The notes under the pieces are model-generated. The model did not search any database and was not told the origin of the DNA. It saw only the letters and a program-made list of their open reading frames with translations. Below are positions 51,620 to 60,715 of a DNA stretch of 64,000 nt, in pieces (position 1 is the stretch's first letter; each line of letters opens with the position of its first letter). The position numbers and the translations under genes are program-made. The stretch spans positions 62,001 through 126,000 of the forward strand of contig NZ_OY781063.1 in NCBI RefSeq assembly GCF_963676285.1. The letters are read 5' to 3'. The stretch is from an uncultured Sphaerochaeta sp. (GTDB lineage Bacteria > Spirochaetota > Spirochaetia > Sphaerochaetales > Sphaerochaetaceae).

Positions 51620-54600
51620 TTAATCCTTCTCTACTTGCAACCTCACCATATGGTCATTGCAATCAATACCTTCTCCTGTCAGTGTACCAGAGCGCAAGGT
51701 ATTGGACAACGTCTCCTTTGCAATGGTTTGTCCATGCTGGTCAAAGACCCGCTGAATCACCTCATCACCATCATATGTCAGCACAATCCGGTCAGATACG
51801 GCAAACCCACTCTCTTTTCTGAGGTTCTGCACTGAGCGAATGATATCACGTGCAATTCCCTCATCTGCGAGTTCCTGGGTAACCTTGGTATCGAACCCTA
51901 CGGTTAGCGATCCATCATTCAGTACCTTTACACCTTCCATTTCAGTCCTCTGGACAATGATTTCATCCTTGGTGATTGAAATCTCGCCATTGCTGTAAGA
52001 GAGTGTGTGTGGTGTGCCGTCAAGGATGGAAGCGATCTTCTCTCCATCGAAATCAGCAATCATGGATGCAACTTCCTTCATATCCTTGCCCAGGGATTTT
52101 CCCAGAACCTTGAAGTTGGCCTTTGCACTATACTCTACAAGAGAGGACTCATCAGATTGCAGATGCACTTCCTTGACATTCAGTTCCTCTGCAATGATTG
52201 ACTCCATGCTTGCCAGAATTTCCCGTTCATCCTCTTCCCGGTCCACGAGGAAAAGCTTCTGCAAAGGCTGACGAATCTTCAGGTTGTTGGAAGCTCTCAG
52301 CGATCGACCCATGGCAATAGCCTTCTGGGTCAGGGACATCTGGCTTTCAAGCGTCCAATCCCTCTGGCTCTCATCATAGTCAGGATACATACAGAGATGC
52401 ACACTCTGAGCCATATCTCCCCGTTTCAAGTTCTGGTAAATCTCCTCACTTGTAAACGGAATGATCGGGGCAACAACCTTGATGAAGGTCATCAGGACCT
52501 TGTAGAGGGTATCATACGCCTGTTTCTTATCTGTATCGTTCTCACCCTTCCAGAAACGTCTTCTGCTTCGGCGGATGTACCAATTGTTCAGGTCATCGAT
52601 GAACGGAACAAAGGATGCACACGCTTTCTGAATATCATAGGCATCAAAGGATTCTGTGGCAGTCTGCACAAACCGTTGGGTTGCACTGGTAATCCAGCGA
52701 TCCATTGGGTTCGTGAGATCCTCGAACGCTGTCTCAGACGGTTCATACCCATCAATATTCGCATAGGTAACGAAGAATGAGTAGGCATTCCAGAGAGGGA
52801 TGATCAGGGACTTCATGGCTTCTTTTACATTATCCTCACTGAACTTCAAATCCTCAGCACGGACAACAGCACTATTCATTAATGAGAAGCGAAGGGCATC
52901 TGCACCATAACTTCCTACCATATCCATTGGATCGGTATAGTTCTTCTCACTCTTACTGAGCTTCTTCCCGTCCGCATTGAGGACAATACCGTTGGTGACA
53001 CAGTGGGTAAAGGCTGGCTTCTCCCAGAGTCCTGCTGCAATAACCGTCAATGTATAGAACCAACCACGTGTCTGATCCAATCCTTCACAGATGAAATCTG
53101 CAGGGAAGTTGTTCTCAAAGTGTTCTTTGTTTTCAAACGGATAGTGTTGCTGGGCATAGGGCATGGAACCAGACTCAAACCAACAGTCAAGGACATCCCC
53201 GATTCGGCGCATCGTTCCCTTGCCGTCGGGACTTGGCCAGGTCAGATCATCAACGTAATGCTTATGCAGATCCTCAACCTTCTGACCACATTTGGCCTCC
53301 AGCTCTTCCCTGCTTCCGATTACCTCTAGATAGTCACTGCCATCGCACTTCCAAACCGGGATCGGGTTTCCCCAGAACCGGTTCCTGCTGATTGCCCAGT
53401 CACGAGCTCCTTCAAGCCATTTACCGAATCGGCCATACTTGAGATGCTCAGGCATCCAGTAAATTTGCTCATTTGCATCAAGCATGTGTTGCTTGATCTT
53501 CTGGATGTCTACAAACCAGCAACTCATGGCACGGTAGATCAACGGCTTCTTGGTACGGTAGCAGAAAGGATATGAGTGAAGGTAGTTCTCCCTCTTCACC
53601 AACAGGTCATGCTCCTTCAGATACGAGATGATATCCTTATCTGTGTCCTTGACGAAACGACCAGAGAAGTCCGGCACCTCATCGGTAAAACGGCACTCCA
53701 GATCGACAGGACAAACAACAGGGATGCCTGTTTCTTTGAGTACTTGATAATCATCCTCACCGAAACCGGGGGCTGTATGAACAATACCACAACCATCTTC
53801 GGTGGTTACATAATCACCCATCACACAGACAAAGGCGCCCTGCTCCTTGAGATTTGCAAAGTATGGGAACAAGGGTGTATAACGCATACCTTCATAGAAG
53901 GCACCCTTCTGCTCATCAACAATCTCATACGTGTTCTCGTCCTTGTAGTAATGATCGAGGCGAGCCTTGCCCAGGATATAGTAATTCCCATCACTCTTGT
54001 CCTTGACCTTCACATAGTCGATGTCCGGACCAAAGGCAAGCGCAAGGTTGCTTGGAAGCGTCCAGGGTGTAGTCGTCCAAGCAAGGAAATAGGTATTATC
54101 CTGGCCATCAGCAGCGAATCGAACGGTTACAGCCTGATCCACTACATCCTGGTAACCTCCAAGGTTAACCTCGAAATTGGAAAGAGGACTTGCCAAGGCT
54201 GGGCTGTATGGAAGGATATTGTACCCCTCATAGATATAGCCCTTCTCAAATAGTGTCTTGAATACCCACCAGATGGACTCCATATAGTCGGTATCCATGG
54301 TGCGATAGCCATGCTCCCAGTCAACCCAGCGTCCCATGCGATTAATCGTCTGTTTCCACTCTTCGGTGTATCGCAAAACGATTGAGCGACATTGCTCATT
54401 GAACTTGGCCACACCATACTCGGTAATTGCGGAGTGCCCGCTGATGCCCAGCGTCTTCTCCATCTCATACTCAACAGGCAGCCCATGACAGTCCCAACCG
54501 AAACCACGTCTGACCCGTTTGCCTTTCATGGTCTGATACCGGGGAATGGCATCCTTTATGGTTCCTGGAACCAGATGCCCAAAATGGGGAAGCCCGGTCG

Positions 54601-54748
54601 CAAACGGAGGTCCGTCGTAGAAAACGTATTCATTCTCCTCAGACCGCGTTTCGATTGATTTCTTGAAAATATCCTCTGTCTCCCAGAAAGAGAGAACGTT
54701 CTCTTCCATCGCAGGAAAATCCACTTTGGTGGTTACTGGACGAAACAT
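51620..54748 (-). CDS. ileS: Isoleucyl-tRNA synthetase, eukaryote-like (IleS2) form
   Basis: 1042 residues from ATG 54748 (AAGGAG 6 nt upstream). Class I synthetase. HIGH motif in FATGLPHFGHLVPGTIKDAI (~48-67), the editing domain with TTPWTLPSNLALAFGP, and KMSKS as GKKLSKSEKNY (~590-600). The YDGPPFATGLPHFGH context and FGWDCHGLPVEYEMEK belong to the eukaryote-like IleS2 type, a group associated with natural mupirocin resistance. No C-terminal zinc cysteine cluster is seen. First gene of an ileS-lipoprotein-fmdB-trpS operon. Confidence 0.97.
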   Translation of the reverse strand: MFRPVTTKVDFPAMEENVLSFWETEDIFKKSIETRSEENEYVFYDGPPFATGLPHFGHLVPGTIKDAIPRYQTMKGKRVRRGFGWDCHGLPVEYEMEKTLGISGHSAITEYGVAKFNEQCRSIVLRYTEEWKQTINRMGRWVDWEHGYRTMDTDYMESIWWVFKTLFEKGYIYEGYNILPYSPALASPLSNFEVNLGGYQDVVDQAVTVRFAADGQDNTYFLAWTTTPWTLPSNLALAFGPDIDYVKVKDKSDGNYYILGKARLDHYYKDENTYEIVDEQKGAFYEGMRYTPLFPYFANLKEQGAFVCVMGDYVTTEDGCGIVHTAPGFGEDDYQVLKETGIPVVCPVDLECRFTDEVPDFSGRFVKDTDKDIISYLKEHDLLVKRENYLHSYPFCYRTKKPLIYRAMSCWFVDIQKIKQHMLDANEQIYWMPEHLKYGRFGKWLEGARDWAISRNRFWGNPIPVWKCDGSDYLEVIGSREELEAKCGQKVEDLHKHYVDDLTWPSPDGKGTMRRIGDVLDCWFESGSMPYAQQHYPFENKEHFENNFPADFICEGLDQTRGWFYTLTVIAAGLWEKPAFTHCVTNGIVLNADGKKLSKSEKNYTDPMDMVGSYGADALRFSLMNSAVVRAEDLKFSEDNVKEAMKSLIIPLWNAYSFFVTYANIDGYEPSETAFEDLTNPMDRWITSATQRFVQTATESFDAYDIQKACASFVPFIDDLNNWYIRRSRRRFWKGENDTDKKQAYDTLYKVLMTFIKVVAPIIPFTSEEIYQNLKRGDMAQSVHLCMYPDYDESQRDWTLESQMSLTQKAIAMGRSLRASNNLKIRQPLQKLFLVDREEDEREILASMESIIAEELNVKEVHLQSDESSLVEYSAKANFKVLGKSLGKDMKEVASMIADFDGEKIASILDGTPHTLSYSNGEISITKDEIIVQRTEMEGVKVLNDGSLTVGFDTKVTQELADEGIARDIIRSVQNLRKESGFAVSDRIVLTYDGDEVIQRVFDQHGQTIAKETLSNTLRSGTLTGEGIDCNDHMVRLQVEKD

Positions 54749-54793
54749 ACACACTCCTTCAACTTGCCCTTATCGGGTTATCGCATAGATGTC

Positions 54794-54822
54794 ATTCTAT
54801 TCAGAATACGTGTTCATGACAA
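54794..54822 (-). promoter_or_regulatory. Promoter of the ileS operon
   Basis: Minus strand: TTGTCA (54822-54817), 17-bp spacer, TAGAAT (54799-54794), 45 bp before the ileS start. Confidence 0.75.
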
Positions 54823-54843
54823 CCTTTGTGACTGGTTTTTCCG

Positions 54844-54872
54844 TTGACCTTCTTCCGTTGTCGCGATACTGT
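54844..54872 (+). promoter_or_regulatory. Promoter of the CCA-adding enzyme gene
   Basis: TTGACC (54844-54849), 17-bp spacer, TACTGT (54867-54872), ending 6 nt before ATG 54879 with no ribosome site. This predicts a leaderless transcript. Confidence 0.45.
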
Positions 54873-54878
54873 CTTGTT

Positions 54879-56237
54879 ATGCAGCAATTTCCAATTCCAT
54901 CTGTGATCCAGAGGTTCTCACAACAGTTCAAACAAGCAGGTTTCACCCTCTATATCGTAGGAGGTGCCGTTCGTGACCATCTGTTGGGTATCGACAACGA
55001 GGACTTCGATTTTACCACCGATGCAAAACCAGAGGAGGTTATGCGTCTCTTCAATTCTGTCATCCCCACTGGCATTGACCATGGCACGGTCACGGTGCGT
55101 TACGAGAAACACAGCTTCGAGGTAACCACCTTCCGCAGTGAAGGCTCCTACCAGGACGGAAGGCACCCCAGCAGTGTGACCTTTATCACGAATCTTGAAG
55201 AGGACCTGAAAAGACGGGACTTTACCATCAATGCCTTTGCGGTTGACTTGAATGATAGCAAGATCATCGATCTTTGTGGTGGAAAGAAAGATTTGAAAAA
55301 TAGGATCATCAGAGCAATTGGAAATCCCGAAGAACGATTTGAGGAAGATGGACTGAGAATCCTGAGAGCATGCCGCTTTGCAGGCAAGCTTAATTTTATT
55401 ATTGATGAAGCCACCCTCAAGGCCATGCATACTTGCAGGGAAAATCTTCTAAATGTAAGTAGCGAACGCATCCGTGAAGAGCTCTTCAGGCTTGTTCTCT
55501 CCGATCATCCCGAGGTGGGACTCAACTACATGAGGGAGTGTGGCATACTGCCGATCATCCTTCCCGAGCTTGCTGCAGGAGATCAGATTGACCAGAAGGG
55601 TATGCACCATGAGGATGTCCTCTCTCATGCCATCAGCACCTGCCAAGCTTCCGTAGCCCTATCAGACCGTCTGGATGTACGCCTTGCCGCCCTTTTCCAT
55701 GATATTGGAAAGAGTGAGGTGATGGAAGAAGGAGAGGAGCGCAACACCTTTTACAACCATGATCTAATTGGGGAGAAACTCACCGTTAAGGTCATGAGAC
55801 GATTGAAGGCAAGCAATGAGCAAATCCGTCTTGTCAGCCTCTTGGTCCGCCATCATATGTTCTGTTACCAGAGCAACTGGAGTGACAGCGCTGTCAGGCG
55901 CTTTCTCACCCGTGTAGGCAAGGAACATGTGGGCATGCTCTTCAGCCTTAGGATAGCTGACCAGATAGCCATCCATGGCAAGGCAGATATCAGATTACTC
56001 GAAGAATTGGAAGAGCGGATCAAGGGTATCCTTGATGCCCAGGATGCCCTGTCAATCAAGGACTTGGCTGTGAATGGAAATGATTTGATGAAGGCGGGAA
56101 TCCCTAAGGGAAAACAACTGGGTAGAACACTCAATTACCTGTTGGAAACTGTACTTGATGATCCCGCACAGAATACGAAAGAGCAACTATTGGAGATAGC
56201 AAAAAACTATCAGACGTTGTCCACTTTCACCAGCTGA
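54879..56237 (+). CDS. cca: tRNA CCA-nucleotidyltransferase with HD domain
   Basis: 452 residues from ATG 54879; longer versions would include the promoter. Class II head: FTLYIVGGAVRDHLLG (~22-37), NEDFDFTTDA with the DxD metal site, RRDFTINAFAVD and EEDGLRILRACRFAGKL. The middle has a metal-dependent HD phosphohydrolase domain: HEDVLSHAIS and RLAALFHDIGKSEVM (~266-280), then NHDLIGEK and RHHMF. It should add or repair the CCA end of the tRNAs here, which lack it in DNA. The HD domain could remove 2',3'-cyclic phosphates. It overlaps rnc tail-to-tail by 28 bp. Confidence 0.92.
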   Translation: MQQFPIPSVIQRFSQQFKQAGFTLYIVGGAVRDHLLGIDNEDFDFTTDAKPEEVMRLFNSVIPTGIDHGTVTVRYEKHSFEVTTFRSEGSYQDGRHPSSVTFITNLEEDLKRRDFTINAFAVDLNDSKIIDLCGGKKDLKNRIIRAIGNPEERFEEDGLRILRACRFAGKLNFIIDEATLKAMHTCRENLLNVSSERIREELFRLVLSDHPEVGLNYMRECGILPIILPELAAGDQIDQKGMHHEDVLSHAISTCQASVALSDRLDVRLAALFHDIGKSEVMEEGEERNTFYNHDLIGEKLTVKVMRRLKASNEQIRLVSLLVRHHMFCYQSNWSDSAVRRFLTRVGKEHVGMLFSLRIADQIAIHGKADIRLLEELEERIKGILDAQDALSIKDLAVNGNDLMKAGIPKGKQLGRTLNYLLETVLDDPAQNTKEQLLEIAKNYQTLSTFTS

Positions 56238-56956
56238 TCATAGGCAAGCTTTGCTGCACGTTGTTCGGCCTGTTTCTTGTTTCGTCCCTGCGCAGGACCA
56301 AAAACCCGGCCATTTACATCAACTTGCATGAAAAAGGTAAAATCATGCTCAGGTCCGGTTTTCTTGATCAGTGTATAGGTAGGAACCATGCGCCATCGCT
56401 TCTGCATATATTCCTGCAGTGCTGTCTTGTAATCACGATGGTAATCATCTTCCAGCACTGCCCTGATCTGGTTTTCCAGGTACCGCATAATGAATTTCTT
56501 AGCTGCTTCGAACCCACTATCAAGATAACAGGCTGCAAAGATTGCCTCCATGCAGTCAGCAAGCAAGGCTTTCTTGTTCCTTCCTCCACTGTTCTCTTCC
56601 CCTTTCCCGATAAGTAGATATTTATCCACATCAAGGGAACGGGCGATCATGGCAAGACTATCTTCACTGACTACGATGCTCTTGATTTTTGAGAAATCTC
56701 CCTCCGCTTTAGCAGGAAGATTTCTAAAAAGCCAGTCCGCTACACACATACCGAGCACACTATCACCGAGGAACTCCAAGCGTTCATTGGTGTCCACTAA
56801 TTCGCTGGTTTCATTGGCAAAACTACGGTGTGTGAATGCAAGATTGAGCAAGGAGAGATTTTTGATCTCCATCCCACTCTTTTCAATGAATAGAAGAAGC
56901 TCCCGCTCTCTTTCTGATGAGATTGCGGGAGCTCTCTTGAAGAGGCTACTCTCCAT
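56210..56956 (-). CDS. rnc: Ribonuclease III
   Basis: 248 residues. Cuts double-stranded RNA, including rRNA precursors. The signature is TNERLEFLGDSVLGMCVADWLF (~56-77, Glu and Asp metal ligands) with a further acidic pair in ALLADCMEAIFAACYLD. The C-terminal dsRNA-binding domain has KTALQEYMQKR and QGRNKKQAEQRAAKLAYDQL. Starts 14 bp after acpP. Confidence 0.96.
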   Translation of the reverse strand: MESSLFKRAPAISSERERELLLFIEKSGMEIKNLSLLNLAFTHRSFANETSELVDTNERLEFLGDSVLGMCVADWLFRNLPAKAEGDFSKIKSIVVSEDSLAMIARSLDVDKYLLIGKGEENSGGRNKKALLADCMEAIFAACYLDSGFEAAKKFIMRYLENQIRAVLEDDYHRDYKTALQEYMQKRWRMVPTYTLIKKTGPEHDFTFFMQVDVNGRVFGPAQGRNKKQAEQRAAKLAYDQLVKVDNV

Positions 56957-56970
56957 AAACAGGGAAATCC

Positions 56971-57210
56971 TTACAGTTGTGCGGAAAGGAAGTCGACTGC
57001 GTCCTTAACGGTTTCGAACTCGTTGGCTTTCTCATCAGGGATGGAGATGCCAAGCTCTTCCTCGATAGCGTATACCAGCTCATAGGTATCCAAGCTGTCT
57101 GCGCCAAGATCCTTTCTGAAGGAAGCGTTCATGGTGATTTTGCCCTCATCAATCTCGAGCTTCTCTGCAATCAATGATTTAACTTTTTCAAATACTTCTT
57201 TGCTATCCAT
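56971..57210 (-). CDS. acpP: Acyl carrier protein
   Basis: 79 residues, acidic. The phosphopantetheine attachment Ser is in LGADSLDTYELVYAIEEELG (Ser ~39). Carries fatty-acid intermediates. It sits between rpmF and rnc, part of the rpmF-acpP-rnc transcript. Confidence 0.97.
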   Translation of the reverse strand: MDSKEVFEKVKSLIAEKLEIDEGKITMNASFRKDLGADSLDTYELVYAIEEELGISIPDEKANEFETVKDAVDFLSAQL

Positions 57211-57235
57211 TATCTAACTCCTCTGGTCGTCGTAT

Positions 57236-57421
57236 TTATTTATCCTGCAACTCAATGACCTGTACGCCGCGGTAGAAACCGCACTTCGGACAGACACGGT
57301 GAGGAAGAACCATATTTCCACAGGTGCTACAACGAGAGAGTGTCGGGGTTGCAAGACGCATGTTAGCAGCCTTTCTAGATGCTGCGCTTGCTTTGGAAGT
57401 CTTATATTTCGGTGTTGCCAT
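57236..57421 (-). CDS. rpmF: 50S ribosomal protein L32
   Basis: 61 residues. Starts MATPKYKTSKASAASRKA; zinc ribbon CSTCG...CPKCG (~32-50). First gene after the promoter at 57465-57493, 25 bp before acpP. Confidence 0.96.
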   Translation of the reverse strand: MATPKYKTSKASAASRKAANMRLATPTLSRCSTCGNMVLPHRVCPKCGFYRGVQVIELQDK

Positions 57422-57464
57422 GTTGATAACCTCTTACACTATGCTAATTTTTGACACGTATGGA

Positions 57465-57493
57465 AGAATAACGGAAAAGCACTAAAGCGTCAA
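57465..57493 (-). promoter_or_regulatory. Promoter of rpmF-acpP-rnc
   Basis: Minus strand: TTGACG (57493-57488), 17-bp spacer, TATTCT (57470-57465), 44 bp before rpmF. The -35 box overlaps the end of coaD. Confidence 0.75.
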
Positions 57494-57982
57494 CAACTTG
57501 ATTCGATTTCTCATCATTTGTACGACAAGAGGGGGCACCATTGGGGAGATATCGGCCCCATAGGCCGCCATTTCCTTGATTGCGCTACTTCTCAGTTGAA
57601 AATATTTCGGACTCGTCGGCATAAAAAGGACTTCCAAGTCAGGATTTAGTTGCTTGTTGGTCATAGCCAATTCAAACTCATACCCAAAATCAACCAAAGC
57701 GCGGACTCCTCGTACCATCACCCCTACCCCATGCTCACGGGCAAAATCGACGACCAGCCCACGATAACTCACCACTTCGATGTTTTCATGTTCCTTGAGA
57801 ATATCCTTGAGCATGTCCATCCTCTCATCAGCGGTAAACAAACACTGCTTCTGTACATTGTCTGCAACCACCACATAGAGTTTCTCAAAGAGATGCGAAG
57901 AACGCTCGATGATATCAATATGTCCGTTTGTGGGTGGATCGAAAGAACCGGGAAGCATGGCAATACGCTCTTTTCTGTTCAT
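57482..57982 (-). CDS. coaD: Phosphopantetheine adenylyltransferase
   Basis: 166 residues. Fourth step of coenzyme A synthesis. The nucleotidylyltransferase motif is AMLPGSFDPPTNGHIDII (TxGH, ~8-25); further on VRGVRALVDFGYEFELAMTN and the C-terminal FQLRSSAIKEMAAYG. Overlaps the upstream zinc-finger gene by 4 bp. CoA supplies the arm carried by AcpP, encoded just downstream. Confidence 0.95.
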   Translation of the reverse strand: MNRKERIAMLPGSFDPPTNGHIDIIERSSHLFEKLYVVVADNVQKQCLFTADERMDMLKDILKEHENIEVVSYRGLVVDFAREHGVGVMVRGVRALVDFGYEFELAMTNKQLNPDLEVLFMPTSPKYFQLRSSAIKEMAAYGADISPMVPPLVVQMMRNRIKLLTL

Positions 57983-58455
57983 TTCTTGATTTCCTCCACG
58001 TATTGCTTCATCTTGGCAAAAGCCTCAGAGCTTTCCCAAGCAATCTTTTTTGCAAAACTGAACGATCCATTCTCTTCCTGGTTCACTACAGCAAAGGTTC
58101 CCTTGCCGATATAACTGACTTTCTGGGAAGGTGAAAGCTTCTCTTGTTCCCGGATCTGATTAAGCACACAATCAAAATGACAGAATCCCCCATCAGGATG
58201 GGTAAGGGCACTTGCAATGCCATCGATGACTTCTCCACAGAGCACACAGGTCTCCTTCGGCTCTAGCACCTTCCTTACAGGAAGTTGTGGAAGATTACTA
58301 TGATAGGGTTTACGTTGTTCAGGGAGTAGATTGTTCTTACCACTACCCTTCTTTGCCTTTTCCTTGGGAGAACCCTTGGCCTTGGACTGCTTCTTGGAAC
58401 GGGTACGTCGTTTTTGTCGTCCCTGGGTCCCTGTTTGTTTCTTTTCCGTTTCCAT
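57979..58455 (-). CDS. Basic protein with Cys/His zinc-finger-like motif
   Basis: 158 residues. The first ~45 are a Lys/Arg-rich low-complexity tail (QGRQKRRTRSKKQSKAKG). The folded part has CVLCGEVIDG (~70-79) and FCHFDCVL (~91-98), a Cys/His set that could bind zinc, then YIGKGTFAVV. The basic tail suggests RNA or ribosome binding. Coupled to coaD by a 4-bp overlap. No named family recognised. Confidence 0.65.
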   Translation of the reverse strand: METEKKQTGTQGRQKRRTRSKKQSKAKGSPKEKAKKGSGKNNLLPEQRKPYHSNLPQLPVRKVLEPKETCVLCGEVIDGIASALTHPDGGFCHFDCVLNQIREQEKLSPSQKVSYIGKGTFAVVNQEENGSFSFAKKIAWESSEAFAKMKQYVEEIKK

Positions 58456-58474
58456 TGCCTACCTCGTGTTTGCA

Positions 58475-58503
58475 AGACTATCCTGTTTTTCCCCAAGCGA
58501 CAA
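58475..58503 (-). promoter_or_regulatory. Possible promoter of the zinc-finger protein-coaD pair
   Basis: Minus strand: TTGTCG (58503-58498), 17-bp spacer, TAGTCT (58480-58475), 19 bp before the ATG. Confidence 0.45.
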
Positions 58504-58512
58504 GCACTCAGG

Positions 58513-58544
58513 AAACACAGAAAGGGACGACTGTACGCCGTCCC
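58513..58544 (-). terminator. Terminator of the ffh-rplS operon
   Basis: Minus strand: stem GGGACG / CGTCCC (58544-58539 and 58529-58524) with 9-nt loop, then TTTCTGTGTTT. The T-run is broken, so efficiency is uncertain. Confidence 0.5.
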
Positions 58545-58571
58545 CTCCAGATATTCGCTTTACTAAACGCC

Positions 58572-58928
58572 TTAGGCGTTCTTTCTGCGGATGAGCTCTT
58601 TGACTTTCGCCTTCTTGCCCACCTTCTTGCGAATGTAGTAGAGCTTAGCTCTTCTGACACGACCTCTGCGAACAACCTCGATTCTTTCAACACGAGGTGA
58701 GTGCAATGGGAAAATTCTTTCCACACCTACACCGTAGGAAATCTTGCGGACCACAAAAGTCCTGCGAATTCCACCATTGTTCTTTGCAATGACCAGGCCT
58801 TCAAACACCTGGACACGTTCGTTGGTGCCTTCAACAATCTTGAAAAACACTTTAACGGTATCACCAACGCAGAAGTTCTCTGCATTTTCCTTCATCTGTT
58901 CCGACTCAATAGCCTTAATTACATCCAT
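58572..58928 (-). CDS. rplS: 50S ribosomal protein L19
   Basis: 118 residues from ATG 58928 ([12 protein letters not shown]), with GGAG upstream inside trmD. Family motifs: [13 protein letters not shown] (~28-40), [12 protein letters not shown] and [20 protein letters not shown]. Overlaps the end of trmD by 14 bp. Last gene of the ffh operon. Confidence 0.97.
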   Translation of the reverse strand: MDVIKAIESEQMKENAENFCVGDTVKVFFKIVEGTNERVQVFEGLVIAKNNGGIRRTFVVRKISYGVGVERIFPLHSPRVERIEVVRRGRVRRAKLYYIRKKVGKKAKVKELIRRKNA

Positions 58929-59667
58929 CGTCTCCGGTCCCCTTCGCACTATGTTCTTTCAATGCATTTAAAATCTTTCTGGAGTTCGCATCAAGAGATG
59001 CCGTCTCCAACAAATCCGGTCGGTTCAACAAGGTCTTTTCCAACCGTTTCTGTAGTCGCCACTGGCCAATTTTGGCGTGATGCCCGCTCAATAATACATC
59101 AGGGACATCTTTTGAGCAATAGGTCTCAGGCCTTGTATACTGGGGATATTCAAGTAATCCACCGTGAAAACTCTCTTCACTGAGTGAATCACTACTAATC
59201 ACACCGTCAATCAAGCGATATACAGCGTCTATGATTACCAAGGTGGAAACTTCGCCGCTGCTGATTACATAATCCCCAATACTAATCTCGTCATCAACAT
59301 ATAGGTCAATCACCCGTTGGTCAATACCTTCATAATGGCCACAGATAAAGACCAGTTCATCTTCCTTGCTCAGCTCTTCGGCATAGGCCTGACTTAGACG
59401 CTTTCCAGAGGGGGAAGCATATACCACCCGCTTCTCTTTTGCCTTGATGGAATCGAGCGCCTTGCAGAGGGGATCGCATTTGATCACCATCCCAGCGCCA
59501 CCACCATAGGGAACGTCATCACAGCTTTGATGCTTGTCTGTCGCAAAGCTTCTGAAGTTTATGAACTCATACTCAACTGAACCGCTTTGCACAGCCCTCT
59601 TCATGATCGAATTTTCAAAAAACCCTTCCAGTATTTCTGGAAACAGGGTGACTATCTGAATCTTCAC
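58915..59667 (-). CDS. trmD: tRNA (guanine-N1)-methyltransferase
   Basis: 250 residues. Methylates G37 of tRNAs to keep the reading frame. SPOUT fold: [16 protein letters not shown] at the start, [17 protein letters not shown] (~50-66), [15 protein letters not shown] (~109-123), then the knot [19 protein letters not shown] and [21 protein letters not shown]. Overlaps rimM by 4 bp. Confidence 0.97.
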   Translation of the reverse strand: MKIQIVTLFPEILEGFFENSIMKRAVQSGSVEYEFINFRSFATDKHQSCDDVPYGGGAGMVIKCDPLCKALDSIKAKEKRVVYASPSGKRLSQAYAEELSKEDELVFICGHYEGIDQRVIDLYVDDEISIGDYVISSGEVSTLVIIDAVYRLIDGVISSDSLSEESFHGGLLEYPQYTRPETYCSKDVPDVLLSGHHAKIGQWRLQKRLEKTLLNRPDLLETASLDANSRKILNALKEHSAKGTGDDGCN

Positions 59668-60170
59668 GCGAGAATCCAGGGAGTCTTCAACTCAATCGTC
59701 CGGTCCTCCAGGCTAACTTCGCCGATGAATTCCTTGAGATATGGAACCATATACAAGGAACCATCTGGGCTACGGACTTCAAGCATCACAGCCTGTGCAC
59801 CATCGACACTACTGACGACTTCAGCCAAATGCTCACCATCATGCACCAAAGCACAACCGATAAGATCAGCAACGTAGTATTGGCCCTTTTTCAAAGGGGC
59901 CGCCCATTTTCTGGGAACCATCAGATGTCGACCATTGAGCACCCTTGCATCCTCGGGATTATCAAACCCCGCGAATTTCATCAAGGGCTGTGAACCCATC
60001 ATGCGAAAACTTTCTATAGAGAAAGTTTGCTCTGATCCATCCTTCGCACGCAACACAACCTCCTTGATTTTCGCAAGGTAGGCACAGTCATCATTGTGAG
60101 GGTGAATTTTCACCTCACCGTTCACTCCAAAAGGAGCTTTTACGGTAGCAGTCCAGAGCAACTCTTCCAT
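59664..60170 (-). CDS. rimM: 16S rRNA processing protein RimM
   Basis: 168 residues. N-terminal barrel TATVKAPFGVNGEVKIHPH, linker AGFDNPEDARVLNGRHLMVP, and a PRC-barrel end with VPYLKEFIGEVSLEDRTIEL. Helps 30S head maturation with S19. Three bp after khpA and coupled to trmD. Confidence 0.95.
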   Translation of the reverse strand: MEELLWTATVKAPFGVNGEVKIHPHNDDCAYLAKIKEVVLRAKDGSEQTFSIESFRMMGSQPLMKFAGFDNPEDARVLNGRHLMVPRKWAAPLKKGQYYVADLIGCALVHDGEHLAEVVSSVDGAQAVMLEVRSPDGSLYMVPYLKEFIGEVSLEDRTIELKTPWILA

Positions 60171-60173
60171 AGG

Positions 60174-60413
60174 TCAGTCCAGTATTTCCAGCACGGCACG
60201 CTTGCCACCCTTGGTGGCTGAGGCGCTCAGGATGGTCCTGATCGCCTTTGCAATACGGCCTTGCTTGCCGATCACCTTGCCGACATCCTCGCTGGCTACC
60301 TTCAGCTCAAGAATCGTGGATTTTTCACCCTCGATCACATTGATACTGACCTCGTCAGGGACATCAACTAGTGATTTTACAATGTATTCAACAAGATCTT
60401 TTTCCACAACCAT
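60174..60413 (-). CDS. khpA: KH-domain RNA-binding protein
   Basis: 79 residues. Single KH domain with the GxxG loop in [17 protein letters not shown] (~47-63). KhpA proteins bind RNA and often partner with KhpB/Jag, which is not in this window. Usual place between rpsP and rimM. Confidence 0.94.
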   Translation of the reverse strand: MVVEKDLVEYIVKSLVDVPDEVSINVIEGEKSTILELKVASEDVGKVIGKQGRIAKAIRTILSASATKGGKRAVLEILD

Positions 60414-60423
60414 CTCCTGGAAG

Positions 60424-60690
60424 TTATTCCTGGACAGTTCTGGTCACCGTCACGCCATTCTTATTGAGCAGGGCTCTTACGGTATCGCTGGGCTGTGCAC
60501 CCTTGGCGAGCCAGTCCTGGATTTTCTCAACTTTCAAGACAACCTGCTGATCTTTCTCAGCCAGAGGATGGTACTGACCAACCTCATCGAGGGTTCTGCC
60601 CTGGGTCTTTGCCCTGGAGTCCATCACCACGATACGGTAGTCAGGTCTCTTCTTTGTACCAAATCTCTTCAGTCTCATGCTTGTGCTCAC
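60424..60690 (-). CDS. rpsP: 30S ribosomal protein S16
   Basis: 88 residues from GTG 60690: AGGAGG lies 7 nt before this GTG but 19 nt before the next ATG, and [11 protein letters not shown] matches the usual MxVxIRLKRFG. Motifs: [14 protein letters not shown] and [10 protein letters not shown]. Second gene of the ffh operon. Confidence 0.95.
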   Translation of the reverse strand: MSTSMRLKRFGTKKRPDYRIVVMDSRAKTQGRTLDEVGQYHPLAEKDQQVVLKVEKIQDWLAKGAQPSDTVRALLNKNGVTVTRTVQE

Positions 60691-60715
60691 GTCAATTCCT
60701 CCTACGAATTCAACT

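Noticed and set aside
54789..54878. N-terminal extension of the HD-domain CCA enzyme from 54789
   Set aside because: It would cover the ileS and cca promoters, and the family sequence begins near ATG 54879.
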